Shown in pieces: positions 26,599 through 34,315 of a stretch of 64,000 nucleotides of DNA. Position 1 is the stretch's first letter. The number at the start of each line of letters is the position of its first letter. The notes under the pieces are model-generated. The model saw only the letters and a program-made list of their open reading frames with translations, was not told where the DNA came from and searched no databases. Location: positions 62,001 through 126,000 of the forward strand of contig NZ_VOEI01000005.1 of the NCBI RefSeq assembly GCF_007846095.1, written 5' to 3'. Origin of the DNA: Mucilaginibacter achroorhodeus. GTDB taxonomy: Bacteria; Bacteroidota; Bacteroidia; Sphingobacteriales; Sphingobacteriaceae. Both the position numbers and the translations under genes were made by a program.

Positions 26599-27311
26599 AA
26601 CGCTAATTGCTTTGTTACCACAGGCACCAACTGGTCTACCCATAAGCCATACATTCTACCTGATGGATGCAGCCCATCGGTTGCTACCAGATCCGGTTGA
26701 GAATTGGCTTGCCTTGATATTGGGGTGATGTTCACATAGGCAACGCCCGCTTTATCGGTCTCTTCCCGGTTTATGCCGTTGAAAAGGTTTATGTCGGTAG
26801 CAATAGCTGCCGAATTACCGGTGTTTTTACCAAAAGGCGTTACGCCCCAGTCGGGAATGGAAAGCACGATAACGTGTTGTTTATTACCGCTGGCATAGCT
26901 TATCGCGGTGGCCAATAACTCCGTAAATTCTTTGCGGTAATCATCTTTGCTGTAATGGCGATATTGATTGTTAACGCCGATCAGTAGCGTTACCAGGTCG
27001 TAATCGTGCTTTTGTAAATTTCGTTGTTGTATACCTTGTTTGAGTTCGCCTGTTGTCCAGCCGGTAACGGCAATGATCTCTGGCGATATATTGTTCTCAA
27101 ACTTTCTGGTTAGCTGGTAAGGGAAAGATTGTTCTTGCGGCACAGCTTCGCCAATGGTATATGAATCTCCCAATGCAAGATAAGTGAACGTTTTTGGCTG
27201 TGGCATATTATTATCTATTGAGGAAGCATTGCCCGGTGTTGGATAAGCTGTTACAACCTGCTTTGTACAAGCGGTAGCAAATAATAACACAAGTGTAAGG
27301 TATCCTCTCAT
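26595..27311 (-). CDS. SGNH/GDSL-type hydrolase lipoprotein
   Basis: A 238-residue paralogue of the downstream SGNH gene. A short signal peptide ends in a lipobox (ATAC at about residue 15), so this copy should be lipid-anchored whereas its neighbour is cleaved and soluble. Catalytic blocks are ALGDSYT, LIGVNNQYR and DGLHPSG. The shared stretch PDWGVTPF and similar spacing indicate tandem duplication. Its start overlaps the lipB stop by 4 nt. Confidence 0.88.
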   Translation of the reverse strand: MRGYLTLVLLFATACTKQVVTAYPTPGNASSIDNNMPQPKTFTYLALGDSYTIGEAVPQEQSFPYQLTRKFENNISPEIIAVTGWTTGELKQGIQQRNLQKHDYDLVTLLIGVNNQYRHYSKDDYRKEFTELLATAISYASGNKQHVIVLSIPDWGVTPFGKNTGNSAAIATDINLFNGINREETDKAGVAYVNITPISRQANSQPDLVATDGLHPSGRMYGLWVDQLVPVVTKQLAL

Positions 27312-28039
27312 CCAATTATCTCCATACCAAAAAGTACGGAAATATGGTGTTTAAGGATTTGTTTAACCTCATTTATATCAACCTGGCCGCCAAGTTCTAA
27401 CTGCATGGATGTTACCGCCTTATCATCAATGCCGCAAGGCACAATGTTCTTGAAATAATCCAGATCGGTATTTACATTAAAAGCAAGGCCGTGCATCGTC
27501 ACCCATCTACTGCAGCGCACACCCATGGCACAAATTTTACGTGCATGCTCATTATCTGCATCCAGCCAAACGCCTGTGTAGCCCGGATAGCGTCCCCCTT
27601 TAAGCCCAAAGTCGGCCATTGTTAAAATTACAGCTTCTTCAAGCGTGCGCAGGTATAAGTGAATGTCGGTGAAAAAGTTATCAAGATCGAGAATAGGATA
27701 ACTCACTATCTGACCCGGACCGTGATAAGTAATGTCGCCACCGCGGTTAATGGGATAGTAGGCCGCGTTTTTTTCTTTCAAACCCTGTTCATCAAGCAGC
27801 AAATGATCTGCCTTACCGCTCTTACCCAATGTATAAACGTGTGGATGCTGTGTAAATATCAGGTAATTAGGCGTAGGGATGTATTCCTCTTCTGCCTCGC
27901 CCGCTGCTACCGCTAAAGCTTTGTTGCGTAGCTCTGATTTTAGCTTAACGGTCGCACCAAAGATATCTTCCTGTCTGTCCCAGGCTTGTTTATAATCAGT
28001 TAATCCCCAATCCTCAAAAACCACCTTTTTGTTTTTCAT
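27308..28039 (-). CDS. lipB: Octanoyl-[acyl carrier protein]:protein N-octanoyltransferase
   Basis: Transfers octanoyl groups from ACP to lipoyl domains. The 243-residue length is typical. Key motifs: NRGGDITYHGPGQIVSYPI near residues 98-117, the catalytic Lys in ARKICAMGVRCSRWVTMHG and the catalytic Cys in NIVPCGI. It starts 2 nt after the PPTase gene stop and overlaps the first SGNH gene by 4 nt, so the four minus-strand genes look like one operon. Combining ACP activation and lipoyl transfer in one unit is functionally sensible. Confidence 0.95.
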   Translation of the reverse strand: MKNKKVVFEDWGLTDYKQAWDRQEDIFGATVKLKSELRNKALAVAAGEAEEEYIPTPNYLIFTQHPHVYTLGKSGKADHLLLDEQGLKEKNAAYYPINRGGDITYHGPGQIVSYPILDLDNFFTDIHLYLRTLEEAVILTMADFGLKGGRYPGYTGVWLDADNEHARKICAMGVRCSRWVTMHGLAFNVNTDLDYFKNIVPCGIDDKAVTSMQLELGGQVDINEVKQILKHHISVLFGMEIIG

Positions 28040-28041
28040 TT

Positions 28042-28680
28042 CTATCTTTTAACGTAACCGATCATGTAATCTTCATATTGCATATAGCCTACCTCGTAAT
28101 CAAGGTTTACATTACCCTTATGCAGTTTAGCATGCAGCAGATCATGATGTTGAAAAGTAAATGGGTATAGCGTGATATTATCTGCGAAAGATACTTCCTT
28201 TTGGCCATAGCATTTGTAGACCGCCTCTTTCGCGCACCAGCATACATAAAGCTGTGCTATTTTGTTCTCATCACTAACAAAAGCCAGTTCCTCGGGCCGC
28301 ATAAACTTACCCGCAATTCGCTCCACTTTTTCTTTGATCTGCTCAATATCTATCCCCACAGGGCTGGTACGGCTTATCATTACGGCGGCGTAATCAAAAG
28401 AATGACTTAGAGAAATATGGTATGGAAGGCTAACGAGATATGGCTTGCCGTGAGCATCAACCTTACAATCTATATATTCTTCTGTTTTAAGCATTTTGCG
28501 AAGTAAAACGCGTGTACCTAACCAATGCAGGTAGCGCTTGCTTTTGCTCAATTTGCGGGTGTAGGCTTTTTCCTCGTCATCCAGCTTTAGCTGCTGATAA
28601 AGCTCTTCGGCACTTTCCTCTATTTTCCATAGCGCAAACTCTGTGTCGTCATCAATTTGTTGTCGGTACGCTATAGCCAT
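28042..28680 (-). CDS. 4'-phosphopantetheinyl transferase superfamily protein
   Basis: A 212-residue Sfp-type transferase that would load phosphopantetheine from CoA onto carrier proteins. The core motifs are VGIDIEQI near residue 103 (metal-binding Asp) and WCAKEAVYKCYG near 150 (Glu/Lys). A preceding LSHSFDYAAVMIS block is also typical. It is the first gene of the PPTase-lipB-SGNH-SGNH set. Whether it serves primary ACP or a secondary carrier is unclear. Confidence 0.9.
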   Translation of the reverse strand: MAIAYRQQIDDDTEFALWKIEESAEELYQQLKLDDEEKAYTRKLSKSKRYLHWLGTRVLLRKMLKTEEYIDCKVDAHGKPYLVSLPYHISLSHSFDYAAVMISRTSPVGIDIEQIKEKVERIAGKFMRPEELAFVSDENKIAQLYVCWCAKEAVYKCYGQKEVSFADNITLYPFTFQHHDLLHAKLHKGNVNLDYEVGYMQYEDYMIGYVKR

Positions 28681-28810
28681 AAGGTAAAATTGCGAAAAAG
28701 CTGAGCAATTTCTATCACACTATTTTAAAATTTAGCGCCAATTAACGGCCAGGTGTAACATAACTTAATCAATGATTGTCATACGGGTAATTATCACAAT
28801 TTACTATGAA

Positions 28811-28930
28811 ATGAAAAGAACCTACATTGCAGCAATCATCTTAATTGCGGTTGCCATAACCGAAGGCTGTGTAAAATTACGGATGAGCGAAAAGTTGCCT
28901 CAAACACAAAGGATATCAAATAAACATTAA
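28811..28930 (+). CDS. Putative 39-residue lipoprotein
   Basis: A short frame in the 376-nt gap between the PPTase and dcd genes. It starts MKRTYIAAIILIAVAITEGC, a compact signal peptide with a lipobox-like TEGC, and continues for 19 residues (VKLRMSEKLPQTQRISNKH). Similar tiny lipoproteins are common but poorly annotated in Bacteroidota. A terminator-like structure follows about 48 nt downstream, making a discrete small transcript plausible. There is no other support, so expression is unproven. Confidence 0.45.
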   Translation: MKRTYIAAIILIAVAITEGCVKLRMSEKLPQTQRISNKH

Positions 28931-28951
28931 AACAGGAACTGGGTGAAGGTG

Positions 28952-29010
28952 ACCGCCTTTTACAGCGGTTGAGTGTGCCGCCGTTACAGTAATGTGCGGC
29001 GGTTTTTATT
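28952..29010 (+). terminator. Two stem-loops with terminator-like 3' end
   Basis: A 5-bp stem ACCGC/GCGGT (28952-28956 with 28965-28969) precedes CCGCCG/CGGCGG (28978-28983 with 28997-29002), followed by TTTTTATTT. The second fits a Rho-independent terminator for the small ORF or for a short RNA. Confidence 0.6.
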
Positions 29011-29056
29011 TAAACGGCGGGTGCAACTAATAGCTTTTTTAATGGTAATTTAGCGT

Positions 29057-29593
29057 ATGATCTTGTCTGATAAACGCATCCTCGAAGAAATAGAAAAAGG
29101 TACTATAATTATTGAACCCTTTAACCGCGATCACCTGGGTACAAACTCTTATGACGTGCACCTTGGTAAACACTTGGCTACTTATAAAGACAGGGTGCTT
29201 GATGCCAAGCTACATAACGAGATCATCAACTTTGAGATACCTAAAGAGGGATTTGTATTACAGCCTAATACACTTTACCTGGGCGTTACAATGGAATATA
29301 CAGAGACGCATAAACATGTACCCTTTTTAGAAGGAAAATCGAGCACGGGCCGATTAGGTATTGACATACATGCCACTGCGGGTAAGGGTGATGTTGGTTT
29401 TTGTAATACCTGGACGCTTGAGATATCATGCGCCCAACCGGTTAAGATCTATGCTGGCATGCCTATCGGGCAGTTAATATACTTTGTTGTTGAGGGCGAT
29501 ATTGAAACCATGTACAATACCAAAGGCAACGCCAAATATAACAAACCTACAACCCGGCCTGTTGAAAGTATGATGTGGAAGAATAAATTTTAA
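29057..29593 (+). CDS. dcd: dCTP deaminase
   Basis: Deaminates dCTP to dUTP in pyrimidine deoxynucleotide synthesis; cytosolic trimer of the dUTPase fold. The 178-residue protein has the characteristic LGTNSYDVHLG, EGKSSTGRLGIDIHATAG and the catalytic-Glu block WTLEISC. The C-terminal segment KYNKPTTRPVES closes over the nucleotide in relatives. A TAATTTAG box 4 nt before the ATG hints at a very short or absent leader. Confidence 0.93.
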   Translation: MILSDKRILEEIEKGTIIIEPFNRDHLGTNSYDVHLGKHLATYKDRVLDAKLHNEIINFEIPKEGFVLQPNTLYLGVTMEYTETHKHVPFLEGKSSTGRLGIDIHATAGKGDVGFCNTWTLEISCAQPVKIYAGMPIGQLIYFVVEGDIETMYNTKGNAKYNKPTTRPVESMMWKNKF

Positions 29594-29607
29594 ATAACCA
29601 TGCGCTT

Positions 29608-32283
29608 ATGACCTGTAAAAAGCTTATCTGGATTTTTTTGCCAGCGATAATGTTGCTTGGAATAGCAGGTTTTACCGTGGATGATGACATCATAGCTAAC
29701 CTTACCCGCAGACTTGCGGCCTGGAGCCAAAAGCACCCTATTGAAAAGGCATACCTTCATTTTGATAAACCTTATTATACCGCCGGAGAAGATATATGGT
29801 TTAAGGCCTACGTTTTAACAGGGCCAGACAGGCAATTGCAACCGGATAGCGGAATATTGAATGTTGAACTCATAAACGAGGCGGATTCTATAAAACAAGC
29901 CCTTAAGATCCAATTACATAATGGGATAGGTTACGGTGATATACCGCTGCCTGATACCATGGAGGAAGGTAACTATCGCCTGCGTGCATATACCGAATAT
30001 ATGCGTAACGCCGGTACGCAATACTTTTTTGATAAGGCAATTGTTATAGGCAATGTTATCACCAATAAGGTTTTCACCAGGGCATCTTTCAGCTATCAGC
30101 AAAAGCAAGTTACGGCGACTATAAGGTACACTGACGCAAATGGCGCAGCTTACTCAAATAAGCAGGTAAGCTACACCATGCTATCCACAGGTGTGGCTAA
30201 TATGAAAGGCAAAGCCGTCACCGATGCAGACGGAAATATCAAAATAAATTTTCCTGCAACAGATGCAGCAAGCCTTGAGAACGTCCGTTTTGTTACAACC
30301 ATTGCTGGCGTTGGCGAAAACAAAGTTATAAAGAGAATCCCGGTGCATTTTGCCGCCGGTGTTGCTGATGTCCAGTTTTTTCCGGAGGGTGGCAACCTGG
30401 TTAATGGCATTAACACCCATATAGCATTTAAAATTATTGGTAACGACGGCTTGGGCGTTGATGCAAAGGGGGTTATCAAGGATAACAGCGGAAAACAGAT
30501 CGCCGTTATAAGTACCACTCACCTGGGCATGGGTGCATTTACGTTAACACCTCAAGCGGGCCAAACATACAAAGCGGAACTAACGTATGCAGATGGCTCA
30601 AAAGCTATTAAGGCTTTGCCTAAAGCCACTGATAATGGTACTGTGCTCAATATAACAAGTACTGATCCGAACCATATTATGGTAAATGTAGCAACCCCAA
30701 AGGCGCTCGCAGGTCAGCTAAATTTATTGGCGCAGGCAAACGGGAGGGTTTATTATGCAGCTAAAAGCGAGATAGGAAAATCAAGCTTTAGTGCCGTAAT
30801 CCCTGCAAGTAAATTTCCATCGGGTATTGTGCAGTTTACGCTTTTCTCCTCAGCTGGTGAGCCGCTTAATCAGCGATTGGTATTTATAAATGGCAATGAT
30901 AAAATAAACTTAAAAGTTGCTGCAGATAAAAACTATCAACAGGCTCAAAAACCGGTTACGCTTAATGTTGAAGCTACAACAGCTGATGGAAAGCCATCTC
31001 TTGGCAGTTTATCAGTAGCAGTTGTAAATGAAAGCAAGGCGCCTATCGATGAAAATAACGAGAATAATATTTTTGCATCGCTTTTGCTTAGCTCTGATCT
31101 TAAAGGATATATAGAGCAACCGGCGTATTACTTTAACGAGATCACAGAAAAAACGCGTGCAGATCTTGATGTATTGATGATGACGCAAGGTTACCAACGT
31201 TTTGAGTGGCGGGCTATAGCGGCAGGTAATGATACTCAAGATAAGTTTCCTGATGAACGAACATTCACTATTTCGGGCCGGGTAACAACAACATCCGGGC
31301 AACCGGTAAAGGGGGGTAAAGTTGAATTGATAAATTTCGGTGATGGTATCTTACAAGTTGATACCGTGACCGATGCAAATGGCCGCTTTGCTTTTAACGA
31401 TATAATTTACCCCGATAGCATAAAGTTTTTGCTACAAGCCCGTACTGCTAAAAACAAGCGTAATGTGGTAATTACTGTTGACAGTGTTCCCCCGGCACCA
31501 TCTAATCAATTTAAAAGCCTCCCTGATTTTGTTACTAATGCAGGCCAAAGCATAGCTGCATACGCTCAAAACAGCAGGCAATTTTATTTTGAGCAGATGA
31601 AACTGGGATTAGGGAACCATGTGATTTCTCTCAGAGAAGTTCAGGTTCGCGAGAAACGAAATGCACTTAAACACTCTGCAAACCTAAATGGTCCGGGCAG
31701 AGCTGACCAGATACTGTTAGCGAAAGATCTGTATCCGGGTTGTATTCAATTAGCTGATTGCTTGCAGGGGCGTTTGCTTGGGGTTATCTTCAGAAATGGT
31801 ACGGCCTTTTCAACTCGCGGTGGCGGCCCAATGTTGATAGTAGTTGATGGGGTGTACACTGATTCGGACTATATGAACACTATCAATGTTAATGATGTTC
31901 AATCAATCGAGGTATTACGAAATATCGGCAACGCGGCTATCTACGGCTCAAGGGCAGGCGGTGGCGTATTAGTTATTACCACCAAACGTGGCGACGAGCC
32001 TGTTGATTACCCGAGATACTTTGGCGGCGGTGTAAAGCCTTATGCACCTAAGGGCATATACAAATCCAGGGTTTTCTACTCTCCAAAATACAATGTTAAG
32101 CGGGATGTTAAGTTAGCAGACCTGCGTTCAACTATTTTTTGGAAACCAGATCTGGTAACTGTTGATGGCAAAACCAGCTCAAGTTATTTTAACGGTGCAC
32201 CCGGCAATTACCGGGTTGTGGTAGAAGGGGTGGATTCTGAAGGGCGGATAGGCAGGCAGGTGTTGCGGTATACCGTGCAGTAA
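29608..32283 (+). CDS. Macroglobulin-like and TonB-plug domain protein without a barrel
   Basis: An 891-residue exported protein. After a signal peptide (about 1-22) comes an MG2-type macroglobulin start, KAYLHFDKPYYTAGEDIWFKAYV near residue 48, then further beta-rich repeats to about 540. A carboxypeptidase-regulatory-like domain follows (FTISGRVTTTSGQPVKGG, about 552), and then a TonB-receptor plug domain (about 690-800) ending IEVLRNIGNAAIYGSRAGGGVLVITTKRG. Only about 90 residues remain, so there is no beta-barrel. Such proteins occur across Bacteroidota with no established function. It starts 14 nt after dcd. Confidence 0.85.
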   Translation: MTCKKLIWIFLPAIMLLGIAGFTVDDDIIANLTRRLAAWSQKHPIEKAYLHFDKPYYTAGEDIWFKAYVLTGPDRQLQPDSGILNVELINEADSIKQALKIQLHNGIGYGDIPLPDTMEEGNYRLRAYTEYMRNAGTQYFFDKAIVIGNVITNKVFTRASFSYQQKQVTATIRYTDANGAAYSNKQVSYTMLSTGVANMKGKAVTDADGNIKINFPATDAASLENVRFVTTIAGVGENKVIKRIPVHFAAGVADVQFFPEGGNLVNGINTHIAFKIIGNDGLGVDAKGVIKDNSGKQIAVISTTHLGMGAFTLTPQAGQTYKAELTYADGSKAIKALPKATDNGTVLNITSTDPNHIMVNVATPKALAGQLNLLAQANGRVYYAAKSEIGKSSFSAVIPASKFPSGIVQFTLFSSAGEPLNQRLVFINGNDKINLKVAADKNYQQAQKPVTLNVEATTADGKPSLGSLSVAVVNESKAPIDENNENNIFASLLLSSDLKGYIEQPAYYFNEITEKTRADLDVLMMTQGYQRFEWRAIAAGNDTQDKFPDERTFTISGRVTTTSGQPVKGGKVELINFGDGILQVDTVTDANGRFAFNDIIYPDSIKFLLQARTAKNKRNVVITVDSVPPAPSNQFKSLPDFVTNAGQSIAAYAQNSRQFYFEQMKLGLGNHVISLREVQVREKRNALKHSANLNGPGRADQILLAKDLYPGCIQLADCLQGRLLGVIFRNGTAFSTRGGGPMLIVVDGVYTDSDYMNTINVNDVQSIEVLRNIGNAAIYGSRAGGGVLVITTKRGDEPVDYPRYFGGGVKPYAPKGIYKSRVFYSPKYNVKRDVKLADLRSTIFWKPDLVTVDGKTSSSYFNGAPGNYRVVVEGVDSEGRIGRQVLRYTVQ

Positions 32284-32328
32284 CCGTTGTAAAATTAAAC
32301 CTAATTATGCTTAAGGCTTAATTTTGAG

Positions 32329-32336
32329 TAGATTTG
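32329..32336 (+). promoter_or_regulatory. Perfect TAnnTTTG element just upstream of clpS
   Basis: TAGATTTG ends 6 nt before the preferred clpS start at 32343. In Bacteroidota the start of transcription lies a few bases after this box, so the mRNA would begin at or next to the ATG, suggesting a leaderless message. No clear -33 TTG was found at normal spacing. Confidence 0.45.
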
Positions 32337-32342
32337 CGTGAT

Positions 32343-32624
32343 ATGCCAACCGAAGTACAGGAAGAAACCCTCACGCTTGAAGAGATACTGGCGGGCCTTA
32401 AGGAAATGCACCGCCTTATTTTGTGGAATGATGACCATAACACTTTCGATCATGTAATTTATTGCATGATAAAATACCTCGATTACAATGAAAGCCAGGC
32501 GGAAAAAATAGCCTGGAAAGTTCATAATGAAGGCAAATGTGCGGTTTTGGAGGGTTCTTTTACCGAGATGGAAATTTACCGTAAGATATTACAGCAGGAA
32601 GGCCTGACCGTTTCTGTTGATTGA
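32343..32624 (+). CDS. clpS: ATP-dependent Clp protease adaptor ClpS
   Basis: N-end-rule adaptor that delivers substrates to ClpAP/ClpCP. The 93-residue protein carries the conserved binding-pocket block LILWNDDHNTFDHVIYCM near residue 25 and KIAWKVHNEGKCAVLEGSFTEME. An upstream TTG could extend it by three residues, but that lies inside the promoter box, so ATG 32343 is preferred. It is separated from the upstream large gene by 59 nt and is convergent with the following operon. Confidence 0.93.
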   Translation: MPTEVQEETLTLEEILAGLKEMHRLILWNDDHNTFDHVIYCMIKYLDYNESQAEKIAWKVHNEGKCAVLEGSFTEMEIYRKILQQEGLTVSVD

Positions 32625-32657
32625 TACGATTACAGCTTTTACAGCCCAATTAATACG

Positions 32658-32703
32658 AGTCCTGAAAAACGTTGACCACTTAACAATCAACTTTTCCAGG
32701 ACT
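32658..32703. repeat. Long imperfect inverted repeat between convergent genes
   Basis: An 18-nt left arm (32658-32675, AGTCCTGAAAAACGTTGA) and a 17-nt right arm (32687-32703) are near-perfect reverse complements around an 11-nt loop. There is no run of T on either side. It may act as a bidirectional terminator or RNA-stabilising hairpin between clpS and the exported-protein gene. Confidence 0.55.
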
Positions 32704-32736
32704 GCTCATTGTGATAAGTTGAGCAAACTGTCTAAA

Positions 32737-33282
32737 TCAATTAAAGTCCACTCCATCAATTGAAAGTCCTTTGCAACTTAAGGATAAACCTATGCTGTTA
32801 TAGCCGTAACTTTCTGTAAGTGATGTTAACTGATCGGAATAAGTATAAAGTGCCCCACCTTTAAATTTTAAACTTTTAACTACTTTTTTGGTGGCAGCAT
32901 CTGTAATGGTGATGGTGCCATCAAACCTGTTCCTGATCTTTGCAAGTACCTGCATCATCTCTTTACTTAAAGATTTTGCCTCTATTGTGAGATAGGAAAT
33001 CCCGGGAGCTCGTTTTGAAAAGGTCTTTGGCAATTTCACATTACTTGTGTCAGCAACCGCAGATTTAACTTCCGAAGCCTGTTCTTCATCTATGTTATCT
33101 TCGTAGCGGTTTATAGAAATATTTACTGAGTTTATCTCTGCAGTGATGGCTTTCCCTCCATCCATAATGGTCATTACAACTTTATTCTTTTTCTCTTCTG
33201 CAGATGCTTCGGTTTGTGCAAAAGTTTGCCGTGCAAAAGTTGATACAGCAAGAGCTATTGTCAGGAAAATTATTTTTTTCAT
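32737..33282 (-). CDS. Exported protein of unknown function
   Basis: A 181-residue protein not recognised. ATG 33282 gives a clean signal peptide (MKKIIFLTIALAVSTFARQTFAQ), so this start is preferred over an upstream in-frame one. The mature part begins with a Glu/Lys-rich segment and continues as a mixed polar beta-type sequence ending LSLSCKGLSIDGVDFN. It has a single Cys near the C-terminus. It is the last gene of the TPR-ankyrin operon and the only one with an export signal, so any partnership with the cytosolic ankyrin proteins is unclear. Confidence 0.7.
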   Translation of the reverse strand: MKKIIFLTIALAVSTFARQTFAQTEASAEEKKNKVVMTIMDGGKAITAEINSVNISINRYEDNIDEEQASEVKSAVADTSNVKLPKTFSKRAPGISYLTIEAKSLSKEMMQVLAKIRNRFDGTITITDAATKKVVKSLKFKGGALYTYSDQLTSLTESYGYNSIGLSLSCKGLSIDGVDFN

Positions 33283-33318
33283 GATTGTGGTGTTAAAAGT
33301 TAGCAATAAGCAGTGCAG

Positions 33319-34302
33319 TTATTCCGTTGCACCTGCCATTAACAATTGTTCTAATATTTCGGTATAACCGCGTTCGCTCGCGAAATTTATAGCACTGCGG
33401 CTTTCATTATCCACCGCGTTAGGGTCGGCGCCATTTTCAAGCAGCATTGCTGTAAAATCATTAAACTCGCACTGGGCTGCAACAATTAGCGGCGTTTCGC
33501 TAAAGCTATTTCTTGAATTTACCTCAGCGCCACCTTTAATGAGCTTTTTACCCAAATGATGATTGCCCATGCCAGCCGCAAAGTGCAAGGCTGAATTGCC
33601 GTTGAGCACATGCTGATTTACATCAGCACCGGCATTTATCAATAGTTCGGTAAGGTGAGTGTTTGAATTGTTCACTGCCAGGATAAGCGGACTAACGCCG
33701 TTATTGTTAAGCTCGTTAACATTGAGGCTGCCACTTTTAAGCAGTGATGCAACTACCTCGCTCTGGTTATTGTAAACTGCCTGATGAAGGGGCGTGTTGC
33801 CATTATTATCTTTTTGGGCAGTGTCGCTTCCTTCTGTACGTGATAATTGGACAACTAATTCGCGCATGCCGTTGGCCGTTGCATGGTCCAGAATATTGTA
33901 TCCTCCATTGTCTTTGATATTTACGTTGGCCCCTAATGATATCAGGTACAAAGCCGTTTCAGTTTTACCGGCAAGTACAGCGTAAAATATTGGTGTTTGG
34001 CCAAAATTGTTACCTGCATTTAATTCTGCCCCGGCATCTGTAAGCAGCTTTATCAATTCTTTGGCCCCCGCCCGGGCTGCGCAATGTAAAGGAGCTTCAC
34101 TGATGTTGTTCTGCAGGTTTACATCAGCCCCGGCATCTATCAACATCTTAGCGATGTCTTTTGCACCTTTAATACATACATAATAAAGCGGTGTATTACC
34201 AAGCGCGTCGCGTTTATCTACATTAATGCCGCCCTTTTTAAGGAAAGCCTGCACAATGCCTTTCTGAGCATTTTTGCAAGCATTTAAAAACATGTTATCC
34301 AT
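33319..34302 (-). CDS. Ankyrin-repeat protein, 327 residues
   Basis: The protein consists almost wholly of about nine to ten ankyrin repeats, with recurring G.TPL..A...G..E....L...GA.VN units (for example GNTPLYYVCIKGAKDIAKMLIDAGADVN). There is no signal peptide or membrane segment, so it is probably cytosolic and mediates protein binding. It begins 13 nt after a second, larger ankyrin gene. The repeats are diverse rather than identical, suggesting old duplication. Confidence 0.85.
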   Translation of the reverse strand: MDNMFLNACKNAQKGIVQAFLKKGGINVDKRDALGNTPLYYVCIKGAKDIAKMLIDAGADVNLQNNISEAPLHCAARAGAKELIKLLTDAGAELNAGNNFGQTPIFYAVLAGKTETALYLISLGANVNIKDNGGYNILDHATANGMRELVVQLSRTEGSDTAQKDNNGNTPLHQAVYNNQSEVVASLLKSGSLNVNELNNNGVSPLILAVNNSNTHLTELLINAGADVNQHVLNGNSALHFAAGMGNHHLGKKLIKGGAEVNSRNSFSETPLIVAAQCEFNDFTAMLLENGADPNAVDNESRSAINFASERGYTEILEQLLMAGATE

Positions 34303-34315
34303 ATCTGTATGATTC

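Noticed and set aside
26599..26643. N-terminal extension of the soluble SGNH hydrolase
   Set aside because: It would place residues before the signal peptide, while ATG 26598 gives an ATGA overlap with the preceding gene.
32737..33282. Type VI secretion tube protein (TssD/Hcp) as identity for the exported protein
   Set aside because: It has a Sec signal peptide and none of the TssD sequence features; no other secretion-system genes are nearby.
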